Shown in pieces: positions 34,178 through 43,106 of a stretch of DNA of 46,874 nucleotides. Origin of the DNA: Defluviitalea raffinosedens (GTDB lineage: Bacteria; Bacillota; Clostridia; Lachnospirales; Defluviitaleaceae); the NCBI RefSeq assembly GCF_016908775.1, contig NZ_JAFBEP010000025.1, positions 1-46,874 of the forward strand, in the 5' to 3' direction. The position numbers were made by a program, and so were the translations under genes. The notes beneath the pieces are model-generated. The model was not told the DNA's origin and did not search any database. It saw only the letters and a list, made by a program, of their open reading frames with translations. Position 1 is the stretch's first letter; each line of letters opens with the position of its first letter.

Positions 34178-34762
34178 AAATGCATCATATTGCTTTTTGT
34201 AAGCCAGAACCTTTGGAACGTAATTTTGAGTTTCGCTAAAAGGTGGAATCCCATTATATTTTTCTACGTTTCCCGGGCCTGCATTATAGGCAGCTAAGGC
34301 TAAAGAGGTATTGCCATTGAATTGAATCAGCATATCTCTAAGATAGCGCGTACCGGCATCTACATTTGCTTCTACGTCCCATACATTTTCAACCCCAAGC
34401 ATTTCGGCTGTTCCCGGCATTAGTTGCATAAGGCCTCTGGCACCTGCAGAAGAAAGGGCGTATGGATTAAAGTTACTTTCCTGTTTAATAACAGCTTTGA
34501 TCAGATTTTCATCAATATTGTATTTTTCGGCCGCTTCTTTTATAGCATTTTCAATTTCGGCTGTACTTACATTTCCATTAGAAGAATTGATTATTTCATC
34601 TAGTTCTCCTTTAAGTATTTCACTGAAGGAAGTTGTATTAGCAGTTGCATCGGAAGATGAATTGTCAGTGTTTTTTTGAGGTACCCTAATAGGAATAGTA
34701 AAATTCGAATGAATTGTTGATAATATTTCGTTATACATCGATTTGGGATCAATATAACCCAT
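34166..34762 (-). CDS. Lytic transglycosylase (SLT domain) without signal peptide
   Basis: The protein has 198 residues. The C-terminal ~110 residues form a Slt70-type lytic transglycosylase domain: catalytic Glu in [11 protein letters not shown], then [16 protein letters not shown] and [13 protein letters not shown]. The N-terminal ~85 residues are polar and variable, with no signal peptide or membrane helix. The layout resembles the short Bacillus CwlQ/YjbJ-like enzymes, which also lack an obvious signal. AAGGAGG precedes the ATG. Export through a special route, such as a flagellar or prophage-like one, is possible but not shown. Confidence 0.88.
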   Translation of the reverse strand: MGYIDPKSMYNEILSTIHSNFTIPIRVPQKNTDNSSSDATANTTSFSEILKGELDEIINSSNGNVSTAEIENAIKEAAEKYNIDENLIKAVIKQESNFNPYALSSAGARGLMQLMPGTAEMLGVENVWDVEANVDAGTRYLRDMLIQFNGNTSLALAAYNAGPGNVEKYNGIPPFSETQNYVPKVLAYKKQYDAFKKE

Positions 34763-34888
34763 AAATATCCTCCTTAAAACAGGAATTGTGGTGGTTGGAT
34801 AACTGATTTAATGATATAATTAAACAAGTCAATCGTCAATGGTATTTTTTTATTAAAAGTAACAGTGAAATTAGAAAGGATCTAATTT

Positions 34889-37273
34889 ATGGAAGAGAGA
34901 ACATTAAAAACCCTTGAATATCATAAAATTATACACAAATTAGCGAATTATGCTGTTTCTCCTATGGCAAAGGAAATAGCAGAGCATTTAAAGCCTTCTT
35001 CGGATTACAATGAAATTATCCGGATGCAAAAAGAAACCAGCGATGCAGTAAGCATGACTATAAGAAAAGGCAGTATCCCACTGGGAGGCTTTAGAGATAC
35101 AAGAAGTGCTCTTCGTCGAGTAAAGATCGGAGGAGTACTTTCTGCTACAGAACTAATCCATATTGCAGATTTACTGCGAGTATGTAAAAAAGTTAAGAAC
35201 TATTCCAAAGATGAAAGAAAACAAGAAGTCTATGAAACCTTAGACTCTCTTTTTGAAAGCATTATCACTCTTCCGGCAGTGGAAAATGAGATCACCCGAT
35301 GTATCATCTCAGAAGAAGAAATATCAGATGAAGCAAGCACAACACTTTATAACCTGAGACGAGAAATGAAGTTGACCAATGAAAGAATTAAAGAACAGCT
35401 TCAGAGAATAATTCATTCTTCCAGTAATCAAGCAATGCTGCAAGAATCCGTTATTACCATGAGAGGAGACCGATATTGTGTTCCTGTAAAGCAAGAATAT
35501 AGAAATAGCTTTCCAGGAATCATTCATGATCAATCTTCTACAGGTGCTACATTATTCATAGAGCCTATGGCGGTAGTACAATTGAACAACCAATTAAGGG
35601 AATTGCAAGTAAAAGAGAAATTAGAAATTGAAAGAATCCTGGCCTGGCTTACTTCTATGGTGGAAGAAAATTTAGAAATTATACAGACGAATATGGAAAT
35701 ACTTACTCAGTTAGACTTTATATTTTCTAAAGCACAGCTGGCTTTGGAAATGAGAGCTGTAGAACCTAAATTCAACCAGGAAGGAAGAATTAACATTAAA
35801 AAAGGTAGGCATCCTCTTCTGGATCCTAAAAAGGTTGTACCTATTGACATTTATTTGGGAGATCAATTTACCACGCTTCTCATTACGGGTCCTAACACTG
35901 GTGGAAAGACAGTATCTTTAAAAACCCTTGGACTTTTTACATTAATGGGACAGGCAGGGCTTCATATTCCGGCTTTTGACAATTCTGAACTGTCGGTTTT
36001 TGACCAGGTTTTTGCAGATATTGGAGATGAGCAAAGCATTGAGCAGAGTCTTAGTACTTTTTCCAGTCATATGACAAATATTGTTCATATTTTAGAAAAA
36101 GTTACGCCTAATTCTCTGGTGCTTTTTGACGAATTAGGAGCAGGAACTGACCCTACAGAAGGGGCCGCCCTTGCCATGGCAATTTTGGATTATTTGCTTA
36201 AAATGGGTGTGCGTACAGCAGCGACAACCCATTATAGTGAATTGAAGATTTATGCTTTGTCTACAGAAGGAATTGAAAATGCTTCGTCAGAATTTGATAT
36301 CGAAACCCTTCGACCAACTTATAAATTGCTCATAGGAATTCCGGGTAAAAGTAATGCATTTTCTATTTCCAAACGGTTAGGACTTCCTGATTTTATCATT
36401 GATCATGCAAAACAGCTGATAGCAAAGGAAGACAAAAAATTTGAAGATTTAATTATGGATTTAGAAATCAGTAAAAAAAGTGCTCTTTATGAGCAGGACA
36501 GAGCAGCCCAATACCGCAGAGAAGCGGAAGAATTAAAGAAGCAACTGGAAAAGCAAAAGGAAAAATTGGAGGCTCAAAAAGAAAAAATTCTACTGGAAGC
36601 AAAGCAGGAAGCAAGAAGAATTTTGCAGCAATCCAAAGATGAAGCGGATAAAATTTTAAAAGAACTTCAAAAATCAGCCAGAGAAGCTCAGATAGTGATT
36701 AATCAGAAGGAAATGGAGGAAGCAAGGGGACAGCTTAGGGGAAGACTTCAGGATATTGAGGATGATTTAGCAAAAGCGGCGCTTCCTAAGAAAACTCTGA
36801 AAAAATTGCCTAAAAACCTGAAAAAAGGTGACAAAGTATTCATTTCCTCTTTGAATCAAAGCGGCATGGTTGTTGATCCTCCGGATCAAAATGGAGATGT
36901 TATGGTTCAGGCAGGCATTATGAAGATCAAGGTACACCTATCCAATTTAGCCTTGGATGAATCCGAGGAAAAGCAAGATAAAAAAACGAAAAAAATCAGT
37001 TCTACTGGGAAACCTGTAAAAGCCCTTCATATCAAGCCTGAAATAGATCTTAGAGGGCAGATGGTTGATGAGGCACTTAGCAATATAGACAAATATCTGG
37101 ATGATGCGTATTTGGCTAATCTGCCTCAGGTTACGATTATCCATGGAAAAGGGACCGGAGCCTTAAGACAAGCGATTCATCAACATCTTAAAAGACATCC
37201 CCATGTAAAATCCTATAGACTAGGAAAATACGGAGAAGGGGAAACAGGTGTAACAATAGTTGAATTTAAATAA
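34889..37273 (+). CDS. mutS2: MutS2 endonuclease / ribosome-rescue ATPase
   Basis: The protein has 794 residues. It has MutS-like core and clamp domains and an ATPase with Walker A TGPNTGGKT (about residue 333), Walker B LVLFDELGAGTDPTEGAA and TTHYSELK. A long coiled coil (about 515-640), a KOW-like segment (KKGDKVFISSLNQSGMV), and a C-terminal Smr domain with IDLRGQMVDEAL and HGKGTGALR follow. MutS2 proteins suppress recombination, and in Bacillus (RqcU) they split collided ribosomes. The ATG has AAAGGATC upstream. Length and domain set are complete. Confidence 0.96.
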   Translation: MEERTLKTLEYHKIIHKLANYAVSPMAKEIAEHLKPSSDYNEIIRMQKETSDAVSMTIRKGSIPLGGFRDTRSALRRVKIGGVLSATELIHIADLLRVCKKVKNYSKDERKQEVYETLDSLFESIITLPAVENEITRCIISEEEISDEASTTLYNLRREMKLTNERIKEQLQRIIHSSSNQAMLQESVITMRGDRYCVPVKQEYRNSFPGIIHDQSSTGATLFIEPMAVVQLNNQLRELQVKEKLEIERILAWLTSMVEENLEIIQTNMEILTQLDFIFSKAQLALEMRAVEPKFNQEGRINIKKGRHPLLDPKKVVPIDIYLGDQFTTLLITGPNTGGKTVSLKTLGLFTLMGQAGLHIPAFDNSELSVFDQVFADIGDEQSIEQSLSTFSSHMTNIVHILEKVTPNSLVLFDELGAGTDPTEGAALAMAILDYLLKMGVRTAATTHYSELKIYALSTEGIENASSEFDIETLRPTYKLLIGIPGKSNAFSISKRLGLPDFIIDHAKQLIAKEDKKFEDLIMDLEISKKSALYEQDRAAQYRREAEELKKQLEKQKEKLEAQKEKILLEAKQEARRILQQSKDEADKILKELQKSAREAQIVINQKEMEEARGQLRGRLQDIEDDLAKAALPKKTLKKLPKNLKKGDKVFISSLNQSGMVVDPPDQNGDVMVQAGIMKIKVHLSNLALDESEEKQDKKTKKISSTGKPVKALHIKPEIDLRGQMVDEALSNIDKYLDDAYLANLPQVTIIHGKGTGALRQAIHQHLKRHPHVKSYRLGKYGEGETGVTIVEFK

Positions 37274-37369
37274 AGATCTTAGTTCAAATGTTATGTTGCA
37301 TTAGATGATTCACTTTAGATATAATATAAATTACAGGCAGTTCAAAATATATCCAATGGGAGTGGTATC

Positions 37370-38050
37370 ATGGGAATTTTTAACAGGATGGTTAATGTAA
37401 TTAAAGCAAATATTAATGACTTGATTGATAAGGCAGAAGATCCGGAAAAAATGCTGGAGCAGCTCATACTGGATATGCAGGAACAATATACTGCTGCAAA
37501 AGCCCAAGTAGCGCAGGCAATTGCTGATGAAAAGAAATTGGAAAGAGAGTATGAAGAACAGCTGAAACTTCAAAATGAATGGGCTGAGAAAGCAGAACTG
37601 GCTGTTAGTCAGCAAAATGACGATTTAGCAATTAAAGCTTTAAAAAGAAAGAAAGAGCATGAAAAGCTTGCAGAAGAATATAAAATACATTTGGATGACC
37701 AAAAACAAGTTACAGAAAAATTAAAGAATTCTCTTAAGGAACTTAATGATAAAATAGAAGAAGCAAAGAGGAAAAAGGAATTATTGATTGCCAGATCCAA
37801 AAGAGCTAAAGCCCAGGAAACAGTTAATAAAACCTTTTCAGAATTAAATGATACCAGCGCATTTGATAGTTTTGCAAGAATGGAGTCTAAAATAGAAGCA
37901 ATGGAAGATAAGGTGAAAGCTCAGGAAGAATTAAATAACGAGGTGTCGGAAAATACATTGGATAAAGAATTTGAGCAGCTGGAAAAAGCAAGACAGGATT
38001 TAGACGTGATGGATGAGTTGGCTGCCCTTAAGGCGAAAATGGGCAAATAG
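37370..38050 (+). CDS. pspA: PspA/IM30 family membrane-stress protein
   Basis: The protein has 226 residues, almost entirely coiled coil. The N-terminal amphipathic start MGIFNRMVNVIKANINDLID and the next segment AEDPEKMLEQLILDMQEQ are the family signature. PspA/IM30 oligomers coat and protect the cytoplasmic membrane (ESCRT-III-like). GGGAGTGG precedes the ATG. It stands directly upstream of the two-component system and htrA, separated by a terminator, forming an envelope-stress neighbourhood. The regulatory link is inference. Confidence 0.92.
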   Translation: MGIFNRMVNVIKANINDLIDKAEDPEKMLEQLILDMQEQYTAAKAQVAQAIADEKKLEREYEEQLKLQNEWAEKAELAVSQQNDDLAIKALKRKKEHEKLAEEYKIHLDDQKQVTEKLKNSLKELNDKIEEAKRKKELLIARSKRAKAQETVNKTFSELNDTSAFDSFARMESKIEAMEDKVKAQEELNNEVSENTLDKEFEQLEKARQDLDVMDELAALKAKMGK

Positions 38051-38060
38051 ATTATAAAAA

Positions 38061-38084
38061 GACCCCTACATATGTAGGGGTTTA
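38061..38084 (+). terminator. Terminator after pspA
   Basis: ACCCCTACA / TGTAGGGGT form a 9-bp stem followed by a short T-run (TTTAAT). It is moderately strong; read-through into the two-component genes is possible. Confidence 0.7.
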
Positions 38085-38108
38085 ATCTATGAATGGAGGT
38101 GGGGAATA

Positions 38109-38792
38109 TTGTCTTCCAAAATGAAAATATTAATAGTAGATGATGATGTACACATTGCTGAGTTGATTTCCCTTTATCTTGATAAAGAAGGGTATGAAAC
38201 AAAGGAAGTCTATAGCGGAAAAACTGCCTTGCAGGTATTTTCATCTTTTGCACCTCATCTGGTTATACTGGATATAATGCTTCCTGAAATTGATGGATAC
38301 GATGTTTGCAAAGAAATACGAAAAATGAGCAACATTCCTATTATCATGCTGACGGCTAAAGGAGAAACTTTCGATAAAGTTTTAGGACTGGAACTGGGGG
38401 CGGATGATTATATCGTAAAACCTTTTGAACCCAAAGAATTAGTTGCCAGAGTTAAAGCTGTATTAAGAAGATATGAGCCCAGAGAAGAAAACAGCAGAAA
38501 AATTATTGTACCTAATCTTACTATTGATTTAGGAAATTATTCTGTGACCTATCATGGAAAACAGATGGAGCTTCCTCCGAAAGAACTGGAGCTTTTATAT
38601 TTTCTTGCATCTAATCCAAATCAGGTATTTACAAGGGAGCAGCTCTTAGACCGCATTTGGGGATATGATTATATTGGAGATACCAGAACAGTAGACGTGC
38701 ATATCAAAAGAATAAGAGAGAAATTGAATCAAAAAGAAACCTGGAGTATAAAAACAGTTTGGGGGGTAGGTTATAAATTTGAAAATATCTAA
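38109..38792 (+). CDS. OmpR/PhoB-type response regulator
   Basis: The protein has 227 residues with a TTG start. The receiver domain has acidic residues in VDDDVHI, phospho-acceptor Asp55 in VILDIMLPEIDG, Thr in MLTAKGE and Lys in VKPFEP. A winged-helix DNA-binding domain with a C-terminal VDVHIKRIREKL helix follows. GGAGG (38095-38099) stands 9 bases before the TTG, whereas the first in-frame ATG (38121) is 21 bases away, so TTG is the better start. It overlaps the kinase gene by 14 bases. Location before htrA suggests envelope-stress control, but targets are not visible. Confidence 0.92.
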   Translation: MSSKMKILIVDDDVHIAELISLYLDKEGYETKEVYSGKTALQVFSSFAPHLVILDIMLPEIDGYDVCKEIRKMSNIPIIMLTAKGETFDKVLGLELGADDYIVKPFEPKELVARVKAVLRRYEPREENSRKIIVPNLTIDLGNYSVTYHGKQMELPPKELELLYFLASNPNQVFTREQLLDRIWGYDYIGDTRTVDVHIKRIREKLNQKETWSIKTVWGVGYKFENI

Positions 38793-40197
38793 GACCCTCT
38801 TTGGAAAACTTTTTACTGCATATATGGGAATCATTTTAGGAAGTTTTATTCTGCTGGCTGCGATTTTATCCCAAGCTTTTGAAAGGTATTTTATCAACCA
38901 AAAAGAAGAGATCATGCTGGAGCAGGGAGAAAAAATAACAATGCAGTATGCGAAAGCATATTATACAGGAATCATGGACTTAGAACAGCTCAAATTCGAA
39001 ATGGAAGTGTTGGACAAATATTTGGATTCTATGATTTGGATTGTGGATGCCAACGGCAGAATTTATGTAGTTTCAAGAACAGAAAATAAATCCTGGATAG
39101 GTCAAAAGTTAACATTTGCACATATTTCTGAAGTATTTGAAGGGAAAATAGTTACGATCAAAGGAAATTTCGGAGGCTACTTTAAAGAACCTGTACTTAC
39201 TATAGGTTATCCAATTCAAATAGACGGTAAAACTTATGGTGCATTGTTTATGCATACCCCTATCCCTGAAATTCAAAGAACTGTACAAGAATTATATAAA
39301 ATTACTTTGTTATGCCTAGGATTGTCCGGATTACTTGCCTTTATGTTTATATACTATTTATCCAGGCGGATTACAAATCCATTGAAAGAAATGAACGAAG
39401 TAGCCAAGGTAATTGCCGGAGGAGACTTCCAAAGGAAACTCGATGTTATTGGAGAAGATGAAGTGGCTGAATTGGCTGGCAGCTTTAATTATATGGCGGA
39501 GGAGCTGAATAAGTTAGAAGAATTAAGGCGAGGATTTATTGCAAATATATCTCATGACCTTCGCTCACCGCTTACGTCGATTCAAGGCTTTGTACAAGCC
39601 ATATTGGACGGAACCATTCCACAGGAAAAACAGACGAAATACCTTGAAATCGTGTTAGATGAAACGCGCCGGCTTACTAAAATGACAAATGACATCATGG
39701 ATTTAACTAAGATGGAAAGCGGGCAAATGGAATTAAAAAAAGATCAGTTTGAAGTCAATGATCTGATCAGAAGAGTATTGGATAAATTTGAAAAGAGAGT
39801 ATTGGATAAAAAGGTTGAGCTTAATTTAATATTAGCCGAAGAAAGAACCATGGTTTTTGCGGACAGGGAGCAGATCCAAAGAGTCATCTATAATCTTTTG
39901 GATAATGCGGTGAAATTCGTTCCGGAAGAAGGAAAGATATGGGTTGAAACAACCCGCGCTAGTAATAAGGTATTTATATCTGTCAAGAATAGCGGTGATC
40001 CTATTCCACAGGAAGATTTGCTTTATATCTGGGACAGATTTCATAAAGGGGATAAATCCAGAGGAAAAGATAAGACCGGAATGGGTTTAGGGCTTTCGAT
40101 TGTTAAGCAGATTCTTAAAAATCATGGGGAAGCGATTAAAGTAGAAAATCTTGAAGAAGGAGTAGCCTTTACCTTTACTTTGGAGCTGAAAAACTAA
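38779..40197 (+). CDS. Membrane sensor histidine kinase
   Basis: The protein has 472 residues with a TTG start (GGTAGG at spacing 8). Two membrane helices (about 8-31 and 171-194) flank a ~135-residue extracellular sensor region. Then come a HAMP linker and a HisKA domain with His259 in IANISHDLRSPL. The ATPase domain has N (NLLDNAVKF) and G boxes (MGLGLSIVKQI). It phosphorylates the response regulator overlapping it. It has no PAS domain and no YycH/YycI genes follow, so it is not a standard WalK despite the RR-HK-HtrA order. A terminator carrying repeat copy C follows. Confidence 0.92.
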   Translation: MKISKTLFGKLFTAYMGIILGSFILLAAILSQAFERYFINQKEEIMLEQGEKITMQYAKAYYTGIMDLEQLKFEMEVLDKYLDSMIWIVDANGRIYVVSRTENKSWIGQKLTFAHISEVFEGKIVTIKGNFGGYFKEPVLTIGYPIQIDGKTYGALFMHTPIPEIQRTVQELYKITLLCLGLSGLLAFMFIYYLSRRITNPLKEMNEVAKVIAGGDFQRKLDVIGEDEVAELAGSFNYMAEELNKLEELRRGFIANISHDLRSPLTSIQGFVQAILDGTIPQEKQTKYLEIVLDETRRLTKMTNDIMDLTKMESGQMELKKDQFEVNDLIRRVLDKFEKRVLDKKVELNLILAEERTMVFADREQIQRVIYNLLDNAVKFVPEEGKIWVETTRASNKVFISVKNSGDPIPQEDLLYIWDRFHKGDKSRGKDKTGMGLGLSIVKQILKNHGEAIKVENLEEGVAFTFTLELKN

Positions 40198-40221
40198 AGC
40201 GTGCGATAGCACGTTTTTTTT
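40196..40221 (+). terminator. Intrinsic terminator after the histidine kinase gene
   Basis: CGTGC / GCACG with loop GATA, flanked by A and T runs, is followed by eight T. The last T's are also the first bases of repeat copy C. Confidence 0.85.
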
Positions 40222-40262
40222 ATTGTATAGGAAATACCTCCGAATTTCCTATACAATAAAAA
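40217..40262 (+). repeat. Terminator-tract palindromic repeat, copy C (short form)
   Basis: A 46-bp element has arms TTTTTATTGTATAGGAAAT and a mirror arm ending CAATAAAAA. It begins in the T-run of the kinase terminator. A trace of the extension (GCCTTGTA) follows, but the long form is absent. Confidence 0.9.
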
Positions 40263-40360
40263 GCCTTGTATTTATAAAGATTTACAAATAGTTCATATTT
40301 TATTCAAAACTGATAGATATAATATAATCATCAAGTAAGAATTGTGGAGGAGGTAATAAC

Positions 40361-41716
40361 ATGGATGAATTTCATGGAATGGACCGAGAGAAAGAAATTG
40401 ATGAAGGTATTATAGACGTAAATGAAACGCGTACAGTAGATGTTGAACCTCATTACTATACTCAAACTATTAAAACAGAAACGAAAAAGCCAAGATTCAA
40501 GAAGATGACGGCTCTTTTGATCGCTCTTGGAATAGTTGTAGGGGGATCGTCAGTAGGACTGGGCATAGGGTTGGCAAAACCATTTAATGAACTCTTACTG
40601 CAACCGGCATTACAAGCACTTAACGAGAAATACTTTGGCAATACACAAGTAGAAGAAGATATGGAAGAACCATTTTCATTTGATAATATTAAAACCAGTG
40701 AGGGAGAAGAAGGTTCGGCTGAAATAGCTCCTGTATCCTATTTATCGGGACAAGTAAGTATTCCTGAAATTGCCAAAAAAATAGGTCCTTCAGTGGTATC
40801 AATTAAAAGCCGTTATACGGTAACTGATTGGTGGAATGCACAATACCAACAGGAAGGTACCGGTTCAGGTATTATATTTAATGTTACTTCAAATGAAGTA
40901 ATGATTGTGACCAATTACCATGTTATTGAAAAAGCACAAAATCTGGTGGTTACCTTTTTAGGAAGTTATTCCGCACCGGCAACTGTAGTAGGAGCAGATT
41001 CTCAAACTGACTTAGCAGTCGTAAAAGTATTAAAAAGTGATTTGCCGGATGAAATTAGAGGACAGGTTAAAGCTGCTCCTTTTGGAGATTCTGATGAATT
41101 AGAAGTAGGAGAACTGGCAGTAGCTATAGGGAACCCCTTGGGAGAAGCTTACAGCAATACAGTTACTGCAGGAGTAATCAGTGCGCTCAATCGTACCGTC
41201 CAGCTTACAGATAAAGAAATGACTTTAATTCAGACAGATGCAGCAATCAACCCCGGAAACAGCGGTGGAGCTTTAGTGGGAAGCAAAGGAGCAGTGATTG
41301 GGATTAATACTGTCAAATTAGTTGATACCAGTGTTGAAGGCATGGGTTTTGCAATTCCAATTAATGATGCAAAACCGATTATTGAAGAATTAGTGAACAA
41401 AGGCTCTGTTTCAAGACCTTATCTTGGTATTCTGGGACAAGATATAACGGAGGATACAGCTCAATTATACGAAATTCCTATAGGTGTTTTAGTGCGTGAA
41501 GTATATCAAGGCAGTGGAGCTTATGCAGCAGGAATCAGAGCAGGAGATATCATTATTGAATTTGACGGACATAAGATTACAACTATGGCACAGCTGACAA
41601 AGATTATAGAATCTCATAAAGTAGGGGATAAAATTCAAGTTAAGATCGTAAGAGGAGGAACCACAAAGAAAACTGTTACAGTTCAGCTTCAGGATAAAAG
41701 TAAAGTAAATCGTTAA
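40361..41716 (+). CDS. htrA: HtrA/DegP-like membrane-anchored serine protease
   Basis: The protein has 451 residues. A ~48-residue acidic cytoplasmic part and one membrane helix (about 50-71) are followed by a trypsin-like domain and a PDZ domain. The catalytic triad is visible: His187 in NYHVIEK, Asp217 in QTDLAVVKV and Ser301 in NPGNSGGAL. The PDZ domain follows (YLGILGQDI, GAYAAGIRAGDIIIEFDG). It degrades or refolds misfolded exported proteins. Strong GGAGGAGG lies before the ATG, with a TATAAT-like box near 40318-40328. Preceding two-component genes probably control it, as in other Firmicutes, though this is not shown here. Confidence 0.94.
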   Translation: MDEFHGMDREKEIDEGIIDVNETRTVDVEPHYYTQTIKTETKKPRFKKMTALLIALGIVVGGSSVGLGIGLAKPFNELLLQPALQALNEKYFGNTQVEEDMEEPFSFDNIKTSEGEEGSAEIAPVSYLSGQVSIPEIAKKIGPSVVSIKSRYTVTDWWNAQYQQEGTGSGIIFNVTSNEVMIVTNYHVIEKAQNLVVTFLGSYSAPATVVGADSQTDLAVVKVLKSDLPDEIRGQVKAAPFGDSDELEVGELAVAIGNPLGEAYSNTVTAGVISALNRTVQLTDKEMTLIQTDAAINPGNSGGALVGSKGAVIGINTVKLVDTSVEGMGFAIPINDAKPIIEELVNKGSVSRPYLGILGQDITEDTAQLYEIPIGVLVREVYQGSGAYAAGIRAGDIIIEFDGHKITTMAQLTKIIESHKVGDKIQVKIVRGGTTKKTVTVQLQDKSKVNR

Positions 41717-41722
41717 CAGGAG

Positions 41723-41759
41723 GCGAACAGTGTTTAGGCGAACATTGTTCGCTTTTTTT
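41723..41759 (+). terminator. Intrinsic terminator after htrA
   Basis: GCGAACA...TGTTCGC, with additional internal pairing, is followed by seven T. The T-run is shared with repeat copy D. Confidence 0.9.
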
Positions 41760-41890
41760 ATTGTATAGGAAATTCCTCCGGATTTCCTATACAATAAAAA
41801 ACCCTCTGAGCAGGATGCACATTCGCACATATCGTATTTTGTCGGCTTTGCCGACCGTGCTCCGCGCGAGAGTTTCGCGAGCGAAACTCT
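41755..41890 (+). repeat. Terminator-tract palindromic repeat, copy D (long form)
   Basis: The 46-bp core (41755-41800) has near-perfect arms (TTTTTATTGTATAGGAAAT, mirror ending CAATAAAAA). The extension carries GAGCAGGATG, a GTCGGC/GCCGAC hairpin (41841-41855) and an AGAGTTTCG/CGAAACTCT hairpin (41869-41890). The extension aligns to that of copy A in order and spacing, with many substitutions. The right end is uncertain; AT-rich sequence without a gene continues to about 42050. Confidence 0.82.
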
Positions 41891-42054
41891 TTCTTGTGAA
41901 AATAAAAGTTCGCTTTGCCCATAAAGGATAAAACTTTCTTATAAAAATGATGTTTCAATGACATATAGCATTTAAGTTCAATATTAGGTATAATCATAAA
42001 CATATGGAGACAAATTTTAATTGAAACTACTTCAATCATATTTTGTTTGCCAGA

Positions 42055-42131
42055 ATAGATTACACAATTCATGCCGTGAATAAACTTAATAGAGTGTGTA
42101 ATCTATAAGAAGCTTTGACGCAAAGTCAAAG
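42055..42131 (+). ncRNA. Structured leader upstream of yhaM, class not identified
   Basis: A perfect 12-bp inverted repeat, ATAGATTACACA (42055-42066) and TGTGTAATCTAT (42095-42106), encloses a small nested stem ATTCA/TGAAT (42067-42081). A second hairpin CTTTGAC/GTCAAAG (42113-42131) follows directly and ends 10 bases before the GGAGG of yhaM. Its position suggests control of translation or RNA stability. It has no T-run, and I recognise no known motif. An attachment or protein-binding site is an alternative for the long inverted repeat. Confidence 0.55.
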
Positions 42132-42152
42132 GATTTTGAATGGAGGATTTTG

Positions 42153-43094
42153 ATGCGGTATTTAAAGGACATTAGAGATGGCGAACAGGTAATAGGACAT
42201 TACCTTTGCAAACAGAAGCAAACCTTAAAGTCAAGAACAGGGAAGCCTTACATATCCCTAAAGCTGCAGGATAAAACAGGTTTGGTGGATGCAAAGATTT
42301 GGGATATACACAATGAGATCGAGGAATTTGAGGAAAACTCTTTTATAAAGATAGATGGAATTGTCAGTGTATTTCAAGGGGAATATCAGATCAGTATTCG
42401 AAGGCTCAGGCTTAGTATGGAAGGGGAATATGATCCTATGGACTATGTTCCCTGTACGGATAAAGATATCAACGGAATGCTTGAAAAATTAAGAGGATAT
42501 ATAGATAAAGTTGAAAATCCATATATTAAAAAGTTGCTTCAAAGCTTTTTTGTGGAGGATGAAGCTTTTTTAAGCAAATTCACATATCATTCCGCTGCAC
42601 GAAGTGTGCACCACAGCTATATGGGAGGATTACTGGAACATACCTTATCTGTTGTGGAATATGCGAATTTTTTATCTCATTATTACTCCAGTTCCAATCA
42701 TGACATCGTGATTGCCGGTGCAATGCTCCATGATATTGGAAAGATAGAAGAACTGTCTGATTTTCCGATGAATGATTATACGGATCTTGGACAGCTTTTA
42801 GGACATATTATGATTGGAGCAGAGATGGTAGGGAAGAAAATCAGCCAGATAAAGAATTTCCCTCCTAATTTGGAAGCGCTTATAAAGCATTGCATTTTGG
42901 CACATCATGGAGAATTTGAATATGGTTCTCCCAAACGTCCCAAAACCATTGAAGCCATGATTATTCATTGTGCAGATAATACGGATGCTAAGATTAAACT
43001 ATTCGATGAAGCCATTATGGGGGATCATTCCAAGGGCAGCTGGGTTGGCTTTAACAGAATGCTGGGAAGAAATATTAGAAAGAGCGATTTTTAA
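42153..43094 (+). CDS. yhaM: 3'-5' exoribonuclease YhaM-like (OB-fold plus HD domain)
   Basis: The protein has 313 residues. The N-terminal OB-fold (YISLKLQDKTGLVDAKIWD) is followed by an HD metal-dependent hydrolase domain with HHSYMGGLLEHTLSV, LHDIGKIEEL and CILAHHGEFEYGSPK. This is the YhaM arrangement, a 3'-5' exonuclease acting on RNA and single-stranded DNA in Firmicutes. ATG 42153 follows GGAGG at spacing 6; a TTG one codon earlier is not preferred. It is preceded by a structured leader. The Cas4-like gene pair starts 12 bases later, probably co-transcribed. Confidence 0.93.
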   Translation: MRYLKDIRDGEQVIGHYLCKQKQTLKSRTGKPYISLKLQDKTGLVDAKIWDIHNEIEEFEENSFIKIDGIVSVFQGEYQISIRRLRLSMEGEYDPMDYVPCTDKDINGMLEKLRGYIDKVENPYIKKLLQSFFVEDEAFLSKFTYHSAARSVHHSYMGGLLEHTLSVVEYANFLSHYYSSSNHDIVIAGAMLHDIGKIEELSDFPMNDYTDLGQLLGHIMIGAEMVGKKISQIKNFPPNLEALIKHCILAHHGEFEYGSPKRPKTIEAMIIHCADNTDAKIKLFDEAIMGDHSKGSWVGFNRMLGRNIRKSDF

Positions 43095-43106
43095 TCAGGT
43101 GATGCT

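Noticed and set aside
38109-41716. Calling the two-component system WalR/WalK because HtrA follows
   Set aside because: The kinase has no PAS domain and YycH, YycI and the YycJ hydrolase genes are missing. Response regulator, kinase and HtrA also occur together in other stress loci.
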